NCBI RefSeq assembly: GCF_030149505.1 | Contig: NZ_JASBRN010000063.1 | Coordinates: 1-60,583 of the forward strand | From: Nocardioides sp. | GTDB lineage: Bacteria > Actinomycetota > Actinomycetes > Propionibacteriales > Nocardioidaceae | DNA length: 60,583 nucleotides | Reading direction: 5' to 3' | Part shown: positions 16,624 to 29,172 of the stretch, one piece after another | How positions within the stretch are numbered: the stretch's first letter is position 1 | How the letters are laid out: each line of letters opens with the position of its first letter | Program-made: the position numbers and the translations under genes | Notes under the pieces: model-generated | Database searches by the model: none | The model's input: only the letters and a program-made list of their open reading frames with translations | Told to the model about the DNA's origin: nothing

Positions 16624-18729
16624 GTGACCCTCAGCCCGCAGCTGGACTGGACCGACGTCGACGACCGGGCGGTGGACACTGCCCGCGTGCTGGCGATGGA
16701 CGCCGTGCAGAAGGTGGGGAACGGTCACCCCGGCACGGCCATGAGCCTGGCGCCGGCGGCGTACCTGCTGTTCCAGAAGGTCATGCGGCACGACCCGGCC
16801 GACCCGGAGTGGATCGCCCGCGACCGCTTCGTGCTCAGCTGCGGCCACTCGAGCATCACGCTCTACACGCAGCTCTTCCTCGGCGGCTTCGGCCTCGAGC
16901 TCTCCGACCTGCAGGCCCTGCGCACGTGGGGCTCGAAGACCCCCGGTCACCCCGAGCTGGGCCACACCGCAGGCGTCGAGGTCACCACCGGTCCCCTGGG
17001 CCAGGGTGTCGCCAACGCGGTCGGCATGGCGATGTCCGCCCGCCGCGTGCACGGGCTGCTCGACCCCGAGGCGCCCGCTGGCGAGAGCCTCTTCGACCAC
17101 CAGGTCTACGTCCTGTGCTCCGACGGCGACCTCCAGGAGGGCGTCAGCGGTGAGGCGTCCTCGATCGCCGGCACTCAGCAGCTCGGCAACCTGACCGTGG
17201 TCTACGACCGCAACCGGATCTCCATCGAGGGCGACACCGACGTCGCCTTCACCGAGGACGTCGCCGCCCGCTACGAGGCCTACGGCTGGCACGTGCAGGT
17301 CGTCGACTGGACCCAGGGCGGCACGACGTACAAGGAGGACGTGCACGCGCTCTACGACGCTGTGCGCGCCGCCGCCGAGGTCACCGACAAGCCGTCGCTC
17401 GTCGTCCTCGACACGATCATCGCCTGGCCCGCGCCCAACGCGCAGGGCACCGAGGCCGCCCACGGCAGCGCCCTGGGCGCCGAGGAGGTCGCGGCCACCA
17501 AGAAGGTGCTCGGCTTCGACCCCGAGCAGCACTTCGAGGTCCCCGAGGACGTCCTGGCCCACACCCGGGCCCTGCGCGAGCGCGGCGCGGCATGGGGCAA
17601 GCAGTGGGACGAGGCGTACGCCGCCTGGGCCGCAGCGAACCCCGACCGCGCCGAGCTCCTGCACCGGCTCAAGCGCCGCGAGCTCCCCGTCGGGCTCGTC
17701 GAGGCGCTGCCGACCTTCGAGGCCGACGCCAAGGGTGTCGCCACCCGCTCGGCCTCCGGGCAGGTCATCAACGCCATCGCCGGCGTGATGCCCGAGCTGT
17801 GGGGCGGCTCGGCCGACCTCGCCGGCTCCAACAACACCACCATCAAGGGCGCGCCCTCCTTCCTCCCGGCCGACAACGGCGCCGAGGGCTACGAGGCCGA
17901 CCCGTTCCAGGGACGCGTGCTGCACTTCGGCATCCGCGAGCACGGCATGGGCGCGATCATGAACGGCATCGCCGCCGACCGCCTGACCCGCGTCTTCGGT
18001 GGGACCTTCCTCACCTTCTCCGACTACATGCGCGGAGCCGTCCGCGTCGCGGCGCTCTCAAAGCTGCCGGTCACCTACGTGTGGACCCACGACTCCATCG
18101 GCCTGGGCGAGGACGGCCCCACGCACCAGCCGGTCGAGCACATCGCCTCGCTGCGCGCGATGCCCAGCCTCGACGTCATCCGCCCGGCGGACGCCAACGA
18201 GGTGGCGGTCGCCTGGGCGACGCTGCTGCGCCACACCGACCGCCCGGCCGCGCTGGCCCTGACCCGCCAGAACGTCCCGGTCTTCCCGCGCGGCACCGTC
18301 GACGGCGAGCGCTGGGGCTCCGCCGAGGGCGTCGAGCGCGGCGGCTACGTCCTGCTCGACAGCGACGGCGAGCCCGAGGTGGTGCTCATCGCCACTGGCT
18401 CCGAGGTGCAGATCGCGGTCGAGGCCCGCCGCGTGCTCGCCGAGTCCGGGGTGGCCGCCCGCGTGGTCTCGATGCCGTGCGTGGAGTGGTTCGAGGCCCA
18501 GGACCAGGCCTACCGCGACACCGTCCTCCCGCCCCAGGTCAAGGCCCGCGTCTCCGTGGAGGCCGGCGTGAAGCAGGGCTGGCGGGAGTACGTCGGCGAC
18601 GCCGGCCGGATCGTCTCCATCGACCACTACGGCGCCTCCGCCGACTACCAGCGGCTCTACACCGAGTTCGGGATGACCGCGCAGGCCGTGGTCGACGCGG
18701 CCCGCAGCAGCATCGACGCGGCCCGCTGA
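16624..18729 (+). CDS. tkt: Transketolase
   Basis: Transketolase moves two-carbon ketol units between pentose, triose and hexose phosphates with thiamine diphosphate in the cytoplasm. The 701-residue length is normal. The N-terminal half has [13 protein letters not shown], the substrate histidines in CGHSSITLY, and the ThDP/metal motif [19 protein letters not shown] with NRISIEGD. The central domain has [15 protein letters not shown] with the conserved catalytic Glu. The GTG at 16624 is eight bases after GGAAGG. It heads the set tkt, tal, pgi and pgl, though a strong hairpin lies between it and tal. Confidence 0.97.
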   Translation: MTLSPQLDWTDVDDRAVDTARVLAMDAVQKVGNGHPGTAMSLAPAAYLLFQKVMRHDPADPEWIARDRFVLSCGHSSITLYTQLFLGGFGLELSDLQALRTWGSKTPGHPELGHTAGVEVTTGPLGQGVANAVGMAMSARRVHGLLDPEAPAGESLFDHQVYVLCSDGDLQEGVSGEASSIAGTQQLGNLTVVYDRNRISIEGDTDVAFTEDVAARYEAYGWHVQVVDWTQGGTTYKEDVHALYDAVRAAAEVTDKPSLVVLDTIIAWPAPNAQGTEAAHGSALGAEEVAATKKVLGFDPEQHFEVPEDVLAHTRALRERGAAWGKQWDEAYAAWAAANPDRAELLHRLKRRELPVGLVEALPTFEADAKGVATRSASGQVINAIAGVMPELWGGSADLAGSNNTTIKGAPSFLPADNGAEGYEADPFQGRVLHFGIREHGMGAIMNGIAADRLTRVFGGTFLTFSDYMRGAVRVAALSKLPVTYVWTHDSIGLGEDGPTHQPVEHIASLRAMPSLDVIRPADANEVAVAWATLLRHTDRPAALALTRQNVPVFPRGTVDGERWGSAEGVERGGYVLLDSDGEPEVVLIATGSEVQIAVEARRVLAESGVAARVVSMPCVEWFEAQDQAYRDTVLPPQVKARVSVEAGVKQGWREYVGDAGRIVSIDHYGASADYQRLYTEFGMTAQAVVDAARSSIDAAR

Positions 18730-18747
18730 ACGCGGACCCGGCGACAC

Positions 18748-18768
18748 CGCCGGCCGCCTCGGCCGGCG
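18748..18768 (+). terminator. GC-rich hairpin between tkt and tal
   Basis: A perfect nine-base stem (CGCCGGCCG and CGGCCGGCG) closes a three-base CCT loop, 19 bases after the tkt stop. There is no T-run after it. It may be a partial terminator, a pause site or a processing signal that separates tkt from tal-pgi-pgl expression. Confidence 0.45.
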
Positions 18769-18825
18769 ACCCAGGCAGAGCACCACACCGCAGCGACTCG
18801 ACCACCGATCCAACGGGAGGATCCC

Positions 18826-19928
18826 ATGAGTGAGCGACTGAAGGCCCTGGCTGACGCCGGGGTGTCCATCTGGCTCGACGACCTGTCACGCGAGCGGATC
18901 GAGAGCGGCGGTCTCGCCGAGCTCGTCGAGACCAGCTCGGTGGTCGGCGTCACGACCAACCCGACGATCTTCGCCGGCGCGATCGCCGACGGCGAGCGCT
19001 ACGACGAGCAGGTCCGCTCGCTCGTCGAGGCCGGGGAGCCCGTCGACCGCGTGATCTTCGAGCTGACCACCGAGGACGTCCGCAACGCCTGCGACGTCCT
19101 GGCGCCGGTGGCCGCGCGCACCGCGCACGACGGGCGGGTCTCCATCGAGGTCGAGCCGGACCTCGCCCACGACACCGAGGGCACCATCGCCTCGGCCAGG
19201 GCGCTGTGGAAGGCCGTCGACCGCTCCAACGTGCTGATCAAGATCCCCGCCACCCGCGCCGGTCTGCCGGCGATCACGGCGGTCACGGCCGAGGGCATCA
19301 GCGTCAACGTGACCCTCATCTTCGGCGTCGAGCGCTACCGCGAGGTCATGGACGCCTACCTCACCGGGCTCGAGCAGGCGCACGAGGCGGGCATCGACCT
19401 GTCGACGATCCGCTCGGTGGCCTCGTTCTTCGTCTCGCGCGTGGACTCCGAGGTCGACAAGCGGCTGGAGGCGATCGGCACCGACGACGCCCTCGCCCTG
19501 CGCGGCCGCGCCGCGGTCGCCAACGCGCGGGTGGCCTACGCGGCGTACGAGGAGGTCGTCGCCTCGGACCGGTGGCGCCGGTTGGCCGAGGCCGGTGCGA
19601 ACGCCCAGCGGCCGCTGTGGGCCTCCACGGGGGTCAAGAACCCCGACTACGCCGACACGCTCTACGTCACCGACCTGGTCGTGGCCGACACGGTCAACAC
19701 GATGCCCGAGAAGACGATGCAGGCGTTCGCCGACCACGGCGAGCTCGACGGCGACCAGGTCACCGGACGGGCCGCCGAGGCGCAGCAGCTGATCGACGCC
19801 GTACGCGCCCAGGGGGTCGACTGGGACGACGTGATCGCCTCGCTCGAGACCGAGGGCGTGGAGAAGTTCGTCGCCTCGTGGGGCGAGCTCGTCGAGACCG
19901 TCGAGGGCCAGATGGAGAAGGCGCGCGC

Positions 19929-19932
<4 letters not shown>
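18826..19932 (+). CDS. tal: Transaldolase
   Basis: Transaldolase transfers a dihydroxyacetone unit between sugar phosphates in the non-oxidative pentose phosphate pathway. The 368-residue product is of the longer actinobacterial type, with [15 protein letters not shown] near the start, [16 protein letters not shown], and the Schiff-base lysine in [12 protein letters not shown]. The C-terminal part has [21 protein letters not shown] strong ribosome site (GGGAGG) precedes the ATG at 18826. The stop overlaps the GTG start of pgi, which couples the two genes. Confidence 0.97.
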
Positions 19933-21592
<1,660 letters not shown>

Positions 21593-21596
<4 letters not shown>

Positions 21597-22348
21597 GCGG
21601 CACGGCGCGGATCGAGGTCCTCGACACCGCACCTGCGCTCGCCACCACCGTCGCCGGCGCGCTGCTGCGCACGCTCGCCGAGGTGCAGGCCGCAGGACGC
21701 GATCCCCAGGTCGTCCTGACCGGGGGCACGATCGCCGAGGCCGTGCACCGCGAGGTCGCCCGGCTCTCCCCCGGCTCCGGCGTCGACTGGGACCGCGTGC
21801 ACCTGTGGTGGGGCGACGAGCGGTTCGTCCCGCACGACTCGCCCGACCGCAACGCCGGCCAGGCCAGGGCGGCCTTCATCGACGAGCTCGGCGTGCCCGC
21901 CGGGATGGTCCACGAGGTCGCGTCCACGGAGCCGGCCGCCGACGTCGACGAGGCGGCGACGGCGTACGCCGCGGAGCTGGCGGGGCACGCAACCGACGGC
22001 TTCGACGTCGTGATGCTGGGCGTCGGCCCGGACGCGCACATCGCCTCGCTCTTCCCCGGCCACCCCCAGGTGCACGCCACCGACGTCGACGTCGTCGGCG
22101 TCACCGGCTCCCCCAAGCCGCCGCCGGAGCGCGTCTCGCTGACCTACCGCGCCCTCAACCGCACGCGTGCCACGTGGTTCCTCGTCAGTGGCGAGGGCAA
22201 GGCCGAGGCCGTGGCGCGTGCGCTGGCCGGCGCCCTGTCCCAGGACGGCACGGACGTCCCCCCGGTCGACGAGGTGCCCGCCGTCGGTGCCGCGGGCCGC
22301 GAGCAGACCGTCTGGTTCCTCGACCGAGACGCCGCCTCGCGTCTCTGA
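21593..22348 (+). CDS. pgl: 6-phosphogluconolactonase
   Basis: Pgl (DevB type) hydrolyses 6-phosphogluconolactone made by glucose-6-phosphate dehydrogenase. The 251-residue protein has the sugar-isomerase-like signatures [33 protein letters not shown] and [19 protein letters not shown]. The GTG at 21593 overlaps the pgi stop. Its normal partners zwf and opcA are not in this window, so the enzyme that makes its substrate must be encoded elsewhere. The stop codon lies in a hairpin shared with the convergent rbpA gene. Confidence 0.95.
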
Positions 22349-22361
22349 CCGGAGGGTCAGA
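22344..22361. terminator. Bidirectional hairpin spanning both stop codons of pgl and rbpA
   Basis: A perfect seven-base stem (TCTGACC and GGTCAGA) with a GGAG loop contains the TGA of pgl in its left arm and the reverse-strand TGA of rbpA in its right arm. The intergenic space is only eight bases. It may end transcription in both directions, though no T-run follows on either strand. Confidence 0.5.
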
Positions 22362-22716
22362 AGATGAGGTCGCCGGACTTGCGGCGCGAGCGCAGGAGGG
22401 CGAGGGCCTCGTCGAGGATGTCGGCCGCCTCCTTGTCCGAGCGCCGCTCCTTCACGTAGGCGAGGTGCGTCTTGTAGGGCTCGGTCTTGGGCGCCGGCGG
22501 CGGATTGTCGCAGTCCAGGCTGGCCGGGAGGCCGCACTTGGGGCAGTCCCACGACTCGGGGGCCTGGGCCTCGATCGCGAACGCCACGACCACGCGGTGC
22601 TCGTTGGAGCAGAAGTAGGCGACGGTCTGTCGGGGCGCGGCCTCACCGCGCTCCGCCTCGCCCATCGGACCGGCTCCGACCCGGCTTCCCCGGATCGCGT
22701 TTCCAGCACCAGCCAC
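22357..22716 (-). CDS. rbpA: RNA polymerase-binding protein RbpA
   Basis: RbpA is an actinobacterial essential factor that binds the sigma A/B subunit and the core enzyme and helps open promoters. The 119-residue protein has the expected N-terminal tail (NAIRGSRVG), the core domain with paired cysteines (YFCSNEHRVVVAF and WDCPKCGLPASLDC) and the C-terminal sigma-interaction region (THLAYVKERRSDKEAADIL). The GTG at 22716 follows a GAAGGAG ribosome site. It lies next to secG on the same strand, about 30 bases downstream of it in the genome order. Confidence 0.96.
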   Translation of the reverse strand: MAGAGNAIRGSRVGAGPMGEAERGEAAPRQTVAYFCSNEHRVVVAFAIEAQAPESWDCPKCGLPASLDCDNPPPAPKTEPYKTHLAYVKERRSDKEAADILDEALALLRSRRKSGDLIF

Positions 22717-22745
22717 GGTTGTCTCCTTCGTCGGGCCCGAGAGGG

Positions 22746-22976
22746 TCAGTAGGCGAGCAGGAGGCCCAGCGCGATGACGGTGGCGAACCAGATGCCACCG
22801 ATGCCGACGGTGAGTCGGTCGAGGTTGCGCTCCGCCACCGACGATCCGCCGAGCGAGCTGGAGACGCCGCCGCCGAACATGTCGGAGAGACCGCCGCCGC
22901 GGCCCTTGTGCAGGAGCACCAGCAGGATCATCAGCGCGCTGGTGATCATCAGGATGATGGTGAAGAGCAGTTCCAC
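22746..22976 (-). CDS. secG: Preprotein translocase subunit SecG
   Basis: SecG is the small accessory subunit of the SecYEG protein channel. The 76-residue product begins at the GTG at 22976 with VELLFTIILMITSALMILLV and has two membrane helices separated by the glycine-rich loop HKGRGGGLSDMFGGG that marks the family. It is located between tpiA and rbpA, as in Streptomyces and other actinobacteria. Length and topology are normal. Confidence 0.95.
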   Translation of the reverse strand: MELLFTIILMITSALMILLVLLHKGRGGGLSDMFGGGVSSSLGGSSVAERNLDRLTVGIGGIWFATVIALGLLLAY

Positions 22977-23025
22977 GAGCGGTGATCCTACGTGATCGAG
23001 GGGGCGGTGGCCGCGGCGGGCCGCG

Positions 23026-23823
23026 TCACAGGACCGGCATGTCGTAGAAGCGGCAGATCGCGCCGAACTCGTCGGCCTGCAGGCTGGCTCCGCCGACCAG
23101 GCAGCCGTCGACGTCGGGCTGCGCCATGATCGCGCCCACGTTGGCGGCCTTGACCGACCCGCCGTAGAGGATGCGCAGCGCGTCGGCCGCCTCGTCGCCG
23201 TGCACCTCGCGCACCCGGGCCCGGATCGCGCCGCAGACCTCCTGGGCGTCCTCGGGGGTGGCGACCTCACCGGTGCCGATGGCCCAGACGGGCTCGTAGG
23301 CCACGACCATGGCGGCGACCTGCTCCGCGGTGAACCCCGCGAGCGACCCGTCGACCTGCGCCAGGGTGTGCGCGACGTGCTCCCCCGCCTGGCGGACCTC
23401 GAGGCCCTCACCGACGCACACGATCGGGACCAGGCCGGCGGCGACCGCCTTGTGGGCCTTGGCGCTGACCAGGGCGTCGTCCTCGTGGTGGTGCTCCCGG
23501 CGCTCGGAGTGACCGAGCACGACGTAGGAGCAGCCGAGCTTGGCCAGCATGCTCACCGGGATCTCACCGGTGTAGGCGCCGCCGTCGTGCGCGGAGCAGT
23601 CCTGGGCGCCGTACTTGATGGGGAGGCGGTCGCCGTCGACGAGCGTCTGCACCGAGCGCAGGTCGGTGAACGGGGGGACCACGAGGACCTCGGCCTTGGC
23701 GTGGTCGTGCTTCTTGTCCGACAGGGTCCAGGCGAGCTTCTGCACCAAGACGACGGCCTCCTGGTGGTTGAGGTTCGCCTTCCAGTTGCCGGCCATCAGT
23801 GGGGTGCGTGCAGCAGGTGCCAT
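23026..23823 (-). CDS. tpiA: Triosephosphate isomerase
   Basis: TpiA interconverts dihydroxyacetone phosphate and glyceraldehyde 3-phosphate. The 265-residue TIM barrel has the active-site K15 in GNWKAN, H105 in VLGHSERR and E177 in [11 protein letters not shown], and ends with the phosphate-binding [11 protein letters not shown]. The ATG at 23823 is seven bases after the pgk stop. It belongs to the leftward gap-pgk-tpiA operon that feeds secG and rbpA. Confidence 0.97.
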   Translation of the reverse strand: MAPAARTPLMAGNWKANLNHQEAVVLVQKLAWTLSDKKHDHAKAEVLVVPPFTDLRSVQTLVDGDRLPIKYGAQDCSAHDGGAYTGEIPVSMLAKLGCSYVVLGHSERREHHHEDDALVSAKAHKAVAAGLVPIVCVGEGLEVRQAGEHVAHTLAQVDGSLAGFTAEQVAAMVVAYEPVWAIGTGEVATPEDAQEVCGAIRARVREVHGDEAADALRILYGGSVKAANVGAIMAQPDVDGCLVGGASLQADEFGAICRFYDMPVL

Positions 23824-23830
23824 GTGTGCG

Positions 23831-25036
23831 TCAGCCTTCCAGGACGTCGATGCCGGGGAGGGACTTGCCCTCGAGGTACTCCAGGCTGGCTCCGCCACCG
23901 GTGGAGATGTGGCCGAAGGCGGCCTCGTCGAACCCGAGGGCGCGTACGGCGGCAGCCGAGTCGCCCCCGCCCACGACGGACAGTCCCTCGGTGCGGGTGA
24001 GGGCCTCGGCGACCGCCCGGGTGCCGTCGGCGAACTGCGGCACCTCGAAGACCCCCATCGGGCCGTTCCAGAACACGGTCCGCGCGTCGGCGAGCGCCGC
24101 GGCGAAGTCGGCTCCTGCGGCGGGCCCGATGTCGAGACCCAGGCAGTCGGCCGGGATCTCCGTGGCCGGCACGACCCGAGGCTGCGGCTCGCGGTCGCCC
24201 GAGGGGAACTCGGTGTCGACCACGACGTCGCCCGGGAGCAGGATCTGCACCCCGAGCTCCTCGGCGCGGGCGAGGTACTCCCGGCACGTGTCGAGCTGGT
24301 CCTCCTCGAGCAGGCTCCTGCCGACCTCGTGGCCCTGGGCCTTGAGGAACGTGAAGACCATGCCGCCGCCGATGAGCAGCCTGTCGGCCTTGCCCAGCAG
24401 GTTGTCGATGACACCGAGCTTGTCGGAGACCTTCGAGCCGCCCAGCACCACGGCGTAGGGCCGCTCCGGGGAGTCGGTGAGGCGCCGCAGCATGTCGATC
24501 TCGGTGGCCACGAGGGTGCCCATGGCGCTGGGGAGCAGCTGGGCGACGTCGTACACGCTCGCCTGCTTGCGGTGGACCACGCCGAAGCCGTCGGAGACGA
24601 AGGCGTCGGCGAGGTCGGCCAGCTGCCGGGCGAACGCGGCCCGCTCACCGTCGTCCTTGCTGGTCTCGCCCGCGTTGAAGCGGACGTTCTCCAGCAGGGC
24701 GACCTGGCCGTCCTCGAGCGTGGCCACGGTCTCGTGCGCCGACTCCCCCACCGTGTCGCGGGCGAACGCGACGTCGGCGCCGAGCAGCTCGCCGAGGCGG
24801 GCGGCCACCGGGGCCAGGGAGTACCGCTCCTCGGGGGCGCCCTTCGGGCGACCCAGGTGGGCGGTCACCACGACGCGGGCACCGGCCTCGGCGAGCCGCC
24901 GGATGGTCGGGACGCTGGCGCGGATGCGCCCGTCGTCCGTGATCCGTGACCCGTCGAGCGGGACGTTCAGGTCGGAGCGGACGAGGACCCGCTTGCCGGC
25001 GACGCCGGCTTCCAGCAGCTGGTCGAGCGACGTCAT
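23831..25036 (-). CDS. pgk: Phosphoglycerate kinase
   Basis: Pgk makes ATP from 1,3-bisphosphoglycerate. The 401-residue product has the substrate-binding signature [14 protein letters not shown] at the N-terminus, [18 protein letters not shown], the hinge and nucleotide-binding parts [14 protein letters not shown] and the C-terminal [12 protein letters not shown]. The ATG at 25036 starts two bases after the gapA stop, so the two genes are tightly coupled. No odd feature is seen. Confidence 0.97.
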   Translation of the reverse strand: MTSLDQLLEAGVAGKRVLVRSDLNVPLDGSRITDDGRIRASVPTIRRLAEAGARVVVTAHLGRPKGAPEERYSLAPVAARLGELLGADVAFARDTVGESAHETVATLEDGQVALLENVRFNAGETSKDDGERAAFARQLADLADAFVSDGFGVVHRKQASVYDVAQLLPSAMGTLVATEIDMLRRLTDSPERPYAVVLGGSKVSDKLGVIDNLLGKADRLLIGGGMVFTFLKAQGHEVGRSLLEEDQLDTCREYLARAEELGVQILLPGDVVVDTEFPSGDREPQPRVVPATEIPADCLGLDIGPAAGADFAAALADARTVFWNGPMGVFEVPQFADGTRAVAEALTRTEGLSVVGGGDSAAAVRALGFDEAAFGHISTGGGASLEYLEGKSLPGIDVLEG

Positions 25037-25038
25037 CC

Positions 25039-26118
<1,080 letters not shown>

Positions 26119-26216
26119 GCGGCTGTCACGGTTCGGCAGGCCTCGGGTGCACCCCGTCTCGGGATACCGACGGGTAGGCCGTCGTGCGGCCCGTGCGCAC
26201 CCGTGGCCGGGAGCCC

Positions 26217-27203
26217 TCAGGCGTCCTCGGCGAGCATCTCCGGGGTGAGGGAGGCCTCGGTGTCGGGGATCCCGAGCTCCTCGGCGCGCTTGTCGGCCAT
26301 GGCGAGCAGGCGGCGGATGCGTCCGGCGATGGCATCCTTGGTGAGCACCGGCTCGTGCAGCTGTCCGAGCTCCTCGAGCGAGGCCTGCTTGTGCTCGACC
26401 CGGAGGCTGCCGGCGAGCTTGAGGTGGTCGGGGACCTCGTCGCCGAGGATCTCCAGGGCCCGCTCGACCCGTGCACCGGCGGCGACCGCGGCCCGGGCGG
26501 AGCGCCGCAGGTTGGCGTCGTCGAAGTTGGCCAGCCGGTTGGCGGTGGCCCGGACCTCGCGGCGCATCCGCCGCTCCTCCCAGGCCATGAGCGACTCGTG
26601 GGCACCCAGCCGGGTCAGCAGCTGCCCGATCGCGTCGCCGTCGCGGATCACCACGCGGTCGACACCGCGGACCTCGCGCGCCTTGGCGGAGATGCCGAGG
26701 CGCCGGGCCACGCCCACCAGCGCCAGGGCGGCCTCCGAGCCGGGGCAGGTGACCTCGAGCGAGGACGAGCGGCCGGGCTCGGTGAGCGAGCCGTGCGCCA
26801 GGAAGGCACCCCGCCACGCCGCGACGGCGTCGCAGCCGCCGCCGGACACCACCGCAGGAGGCAGACCGCGCACGGGGCGACCGCGCTGGTCGAGCAGGCC
26901 GGTCTGGCGGGCGAGGGCCTCGCCGTCGCGGACCACTCGGACGATGTAGCGGCTGCCCTTGCGCAGCCCGTTGCCCTGCACCATCACCACGTCGGAGTGG
27001 GCGTTGTAGACCTCGGAGACGTCCTTGCGCAGCCGGCGCGCGGCGGCGCCGGTGTCCAGCTCCGCCTCGACGACGATCCGACCGCTCACGATGTGCAGCC
27101 CGCCGGCGAAGCGGAGCATGGAGGCGACCTCCGCCTTCCGGCAGCAGGTCTTGGTGATGGGGGTGCTCGCCAGCTCCGCCTTGACCTGCGCCGTCATCGC
27201 CAT
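26217..27203 (-). CDS. whiA: Sporulation/cell-division regulator WhiA
   Basis: WhiA is a DNA-binding protein with a LAGLIDADG-like N-terminal domain and a C-terminal helix-turn-helix. It controls cell division genes, and in Streptomyces sporulation. The 328-residue product starts [13 protein letters not shown], much like streptomycete WhiA, and has [10 protein letters not shown] and [13 protein letters not shown] in the LAGLIDADG-type repeats. The C-terminal part has [27 protein letters not shown], which is the HTH. It lies in the conserved order rapZ, yvcK, whiA. I chose the ATG at 27203 over the ATG at 27197 by similarity to known N-termini. Confidence 0.95.
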   Translation of the reverse strand: MAMTAQVKAELASTPITKTCCRKAEVASMLRFAGGLHIVSGRIVVEAELDTGAAARRLRKDVSEVYNAHSDVVMVQGNGLRKGSRYIVRVVRDGEALARQTGLLDQRGRPVRGLPPAVVSGGGCDAVAAWRGAFLAHGSLTEPGRSSSLEVTCPGSEAALALVGVARRLGISAKAREVRGVDRVVIRDGDAIGQLLTRLGAHESLMAWEERRMRREVRATANRLANFDDANLRRSARAAVAAGARVERALEILGDEVPDHLKLAGSLRVEHKQASLEELGQLHEPVLTKDAIAGRIRRLLAMADKRAEELGIPDTEASLTPEMLAEDA

Positions 27204-27225
27204 GCGGCCGATCCTCGCACGCGCG

Positions 27226-28272
27226 TCAACGACCCTCGGCGGGACCTCCGGGCCCCGGGTCGGCACCCGCGTCGGCCGCGACGTCGGCACCCGCCATGAC
27301 CTGCTCGTAGGCGTCGGCGAGCCGCCGGGGGTCGTGCCGCGGTGAGCCGTCCGCCGCCGCCACGTCGGCCAGCACGAGCCGCGCCCCGGCCGCGGCGACG
27401 GTCTCCTCGAGGTGCCACGCAGCCTCGGACCCGGCGGTCTCCACCGTGCGACGGTCCGCGAGCACCGTGTGCACCGCCAGGTCGGGCGCGTGCTCGAGCA
27501 GGACCGCCAGGTGGTCGGCGGGCCCGAACCCCCCGGTCTCCCCCGGTTGCTCGGCGAGGTTGAGCACCACGACGGCCCGGGCGGAGGTGCGTGCCAGGGC
27601 GTCACGCAGGTCGGGGACGAGCAGGTGCGGGATCACCGAGGAGAACCACGAGCCCGGGCCGAGGAAGACCCAGTCGGCCGCGGCGAGGGCGGCCAGCGCG
27701 TCCGGGCTCGTCGGCGGGGCCGGCGGCTCGAGGCGGACGCCGGTGATGACCCCCTCCGTCGTGGCGACCTCGACCTGCCCGTGCACCACCTGCAGCGCGT
27801 CGGGGTCCTGCGGGTCGAGCCCGCGGACGTCGGCGTGGATGTCCATCGGGCACAGCGCCATCGGCAGCACCCGGCCCTTGGCCCCCAGCAGGCGTCCGAC
27901 GATGTCGAGGGCCGCCACGTGGTCCCCGAGCTGCTCCCACAGGGCGACGATGAGCAGGTTGCCCACGACGTGGCCGTTCATCTCGCCGTCGCCGGCGAAG
28001 CGGTGCTGGAGGACGCCCTCCCAGGTGCGGCCCCACTCGTCCTCGCCACACAGGGCGGCCAGGGCCATCCGCAGGTCGCCGGGAGGCAGCACGCCGAACT
28101 CCCCGCGCAGCCGTCCCGACGAGCCGCCGTTGTCCGCGACGGTGACGATCGCGGTCAGGTCGTCGACCACCACGTCGTCCACGAGGTGGCGCAGGGCGCG
28201 TAGCGAGGCGTGCAGGCCGTGGCCGCCGCCGAGGGCCACGACCGCCTGCGCGCGGTCGAGGGAGGAGGGCAC
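27226..28272 (-). CDS. yvcK: YvcK/CofD-family gluconeogenesis and cell-shape factor
   Basis: YvcK proteins bind UDP-sugars and adjust central carbon flow and wall synthesis. The CofD-like fold is shown by [33 protein letters not shown] and [19 protein letters not shown]. The GTG at 28272 has a close GAGG ribosome site and leaves seven bases after rapZ, giving 348 residues. A GTG at 28299 would give 357 residues and overlap rapZ by 20 bases. It is the middle gene of the uvrC, rapZ, yvcK, whiA series that is conserved in actinobacteria and Firmicutes. Confidence 0.94.
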   Translation of the reverse strand: MPSSLDRAQAVVALGGGHGLHASLRALRHLVDDVVVDDLTAIVTVADNGGSSGRLRGEFGVLPPGDLRMALAALCGEDEWGRTWEGVLQHRFAGDGEMNGHVVGNLLIVALWEQLGDHVAALDIVGRLLGAKGRVLPMALCPMDIHADVRGLDPQDPDALQVVHGQVEVATTEGVITGVRLEPPAPPTSPDALAALAAADWVFLGPGSWFSSVIPHLLVPDLRDALARTSARAVVVLNLAEQPGETGGFGPADHLAVLLEHAPDLAVHTVLADRRTVETAGSEAAWHLEETVAAAGARLVLADVAAADGSPRHDPRRLADAYEQVMAGADVAADAGADPGPGGPAEGR

Positions 28273-28279
28273 GTCGACC

Positions 28280-29170
28280 TCACTCCCGCCCGAGGTCACG
28301 GTGGGTCGCGGTCGCGTGGTGGCCCAGCGCGCAGAGCCGGCGCGTGATCTCCTCCGTCATCGCCACGCTGCGGTGCTTGCCACCCGTGCACCCGACGGCC
28401 ACGCGCATGAAGCGCTTGCCCTCACGGAGGTAGCCCTCGGCCACACCGGTGAGCACCGGCACGTAGGCGTCGAGGAACTCCGCCGCCCCCGGCTGCGAGA
28501 GGACGTACGACGCCACCTCGGCGTCCCGCCCGGTGCCGGGCCTCAGCTCCGGGATCCAGTGGGGGTTGGGCAGGAAGCGCATGTCGGCGACGTAGTCGGC
28601 GTCCACGGGGATGCCGTACTTGAAGCCGAAGCTGACGACGCGGATGTGGAGCCGGGTCGACTCCTCGGTGCCGAACGACTCGCGGATGCGCGCGGTGAGC
28701 TGGTGGACGTTGAGGGCGGAGGTGTCGATGAGCAGGTCGGCGCCCCCGCGCAGGTCCGAGAGCACCGCGCGCTCGCGCTCGAGCCCGTCGAGGAGCCGGC
28801 CGGTGCCCTGGAGCGGGTGCGGCCGACGGGCGGCCTCCTGGCGGCGCACGAGGACCTCGTCGGTGGCCTCGAGGAAGACCAGGGTGGCCCGGCGCCCAGT
28901 GGCACCGTGGGCGAGGTTGGCCTGCAGCGTCCCGAAGAACGAGCCCGACCGGACGTCGACGACCACGGCGATCGGCTGCTGGGGGCCGCGGGACTCGTCG
29001 ACCAGGCGCACCACGTCGCGCAGCAGCGACGGCGGGAGGTTGTCGACCACGTAGTAGCCGAGGTCCTCGAGCTCCTTGGCCGCGGTGCTGCGACCGGCTC
29101 CGGTCATGCCGGTGACGACCACCAGCGGGCCGCCGGCCTGCCCCTGCTCGGTCTCGCTGCCTCCAGCCAT
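28280..29170 (-). CDS. rapZ: RNase adapter/nucleotide-binding protein RapZ
   Basis: RapZ (YvcJ) proteins hydrolyse nucleotides, and in E. coli RapZ guides RNase E to a small RNA for amino-sugar control. The role in actinobacteria is less clear. The 296-residue product has Walker A GMTGAGRST at 21-29, Walker B-like VVVDVRSG, the ADYVADMRFLPNPHW motif and the C-terminal VAVGCTGGKHRSV signature. The ATG at 29170 lies two bases after the uvrC stop. It is co-oriented with yvcK and whiA. Confidence 0.95.
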   Translation of the reverse strand: MAGGSETEQGQAGGPLVVVTGMTGAGRSTAAKELEDLGYYVVDNLPPSLLRDVVRLVDESRGPQQPIAVVVDVRSGSFFGTLQANLAHGATGRRATLVFLEATDEVLVRRQEAARRPHPLQGTGRLLDGLERERAVLSDLRGGADLLIDTSALNVHQLTARIRESFGTEESTRLHIRVVSFGFKYGIPVDADYVADMRFLPNPHWIPELRPGTGRDAEVASYVLSQPGAAEFLDAYVPVLTGVAEGYLREGKRFMRVAVGCTGGKHRSVAMTEEITRRLCALGHHATATHRDLGRE

Positions 29171-29172
29171 GC

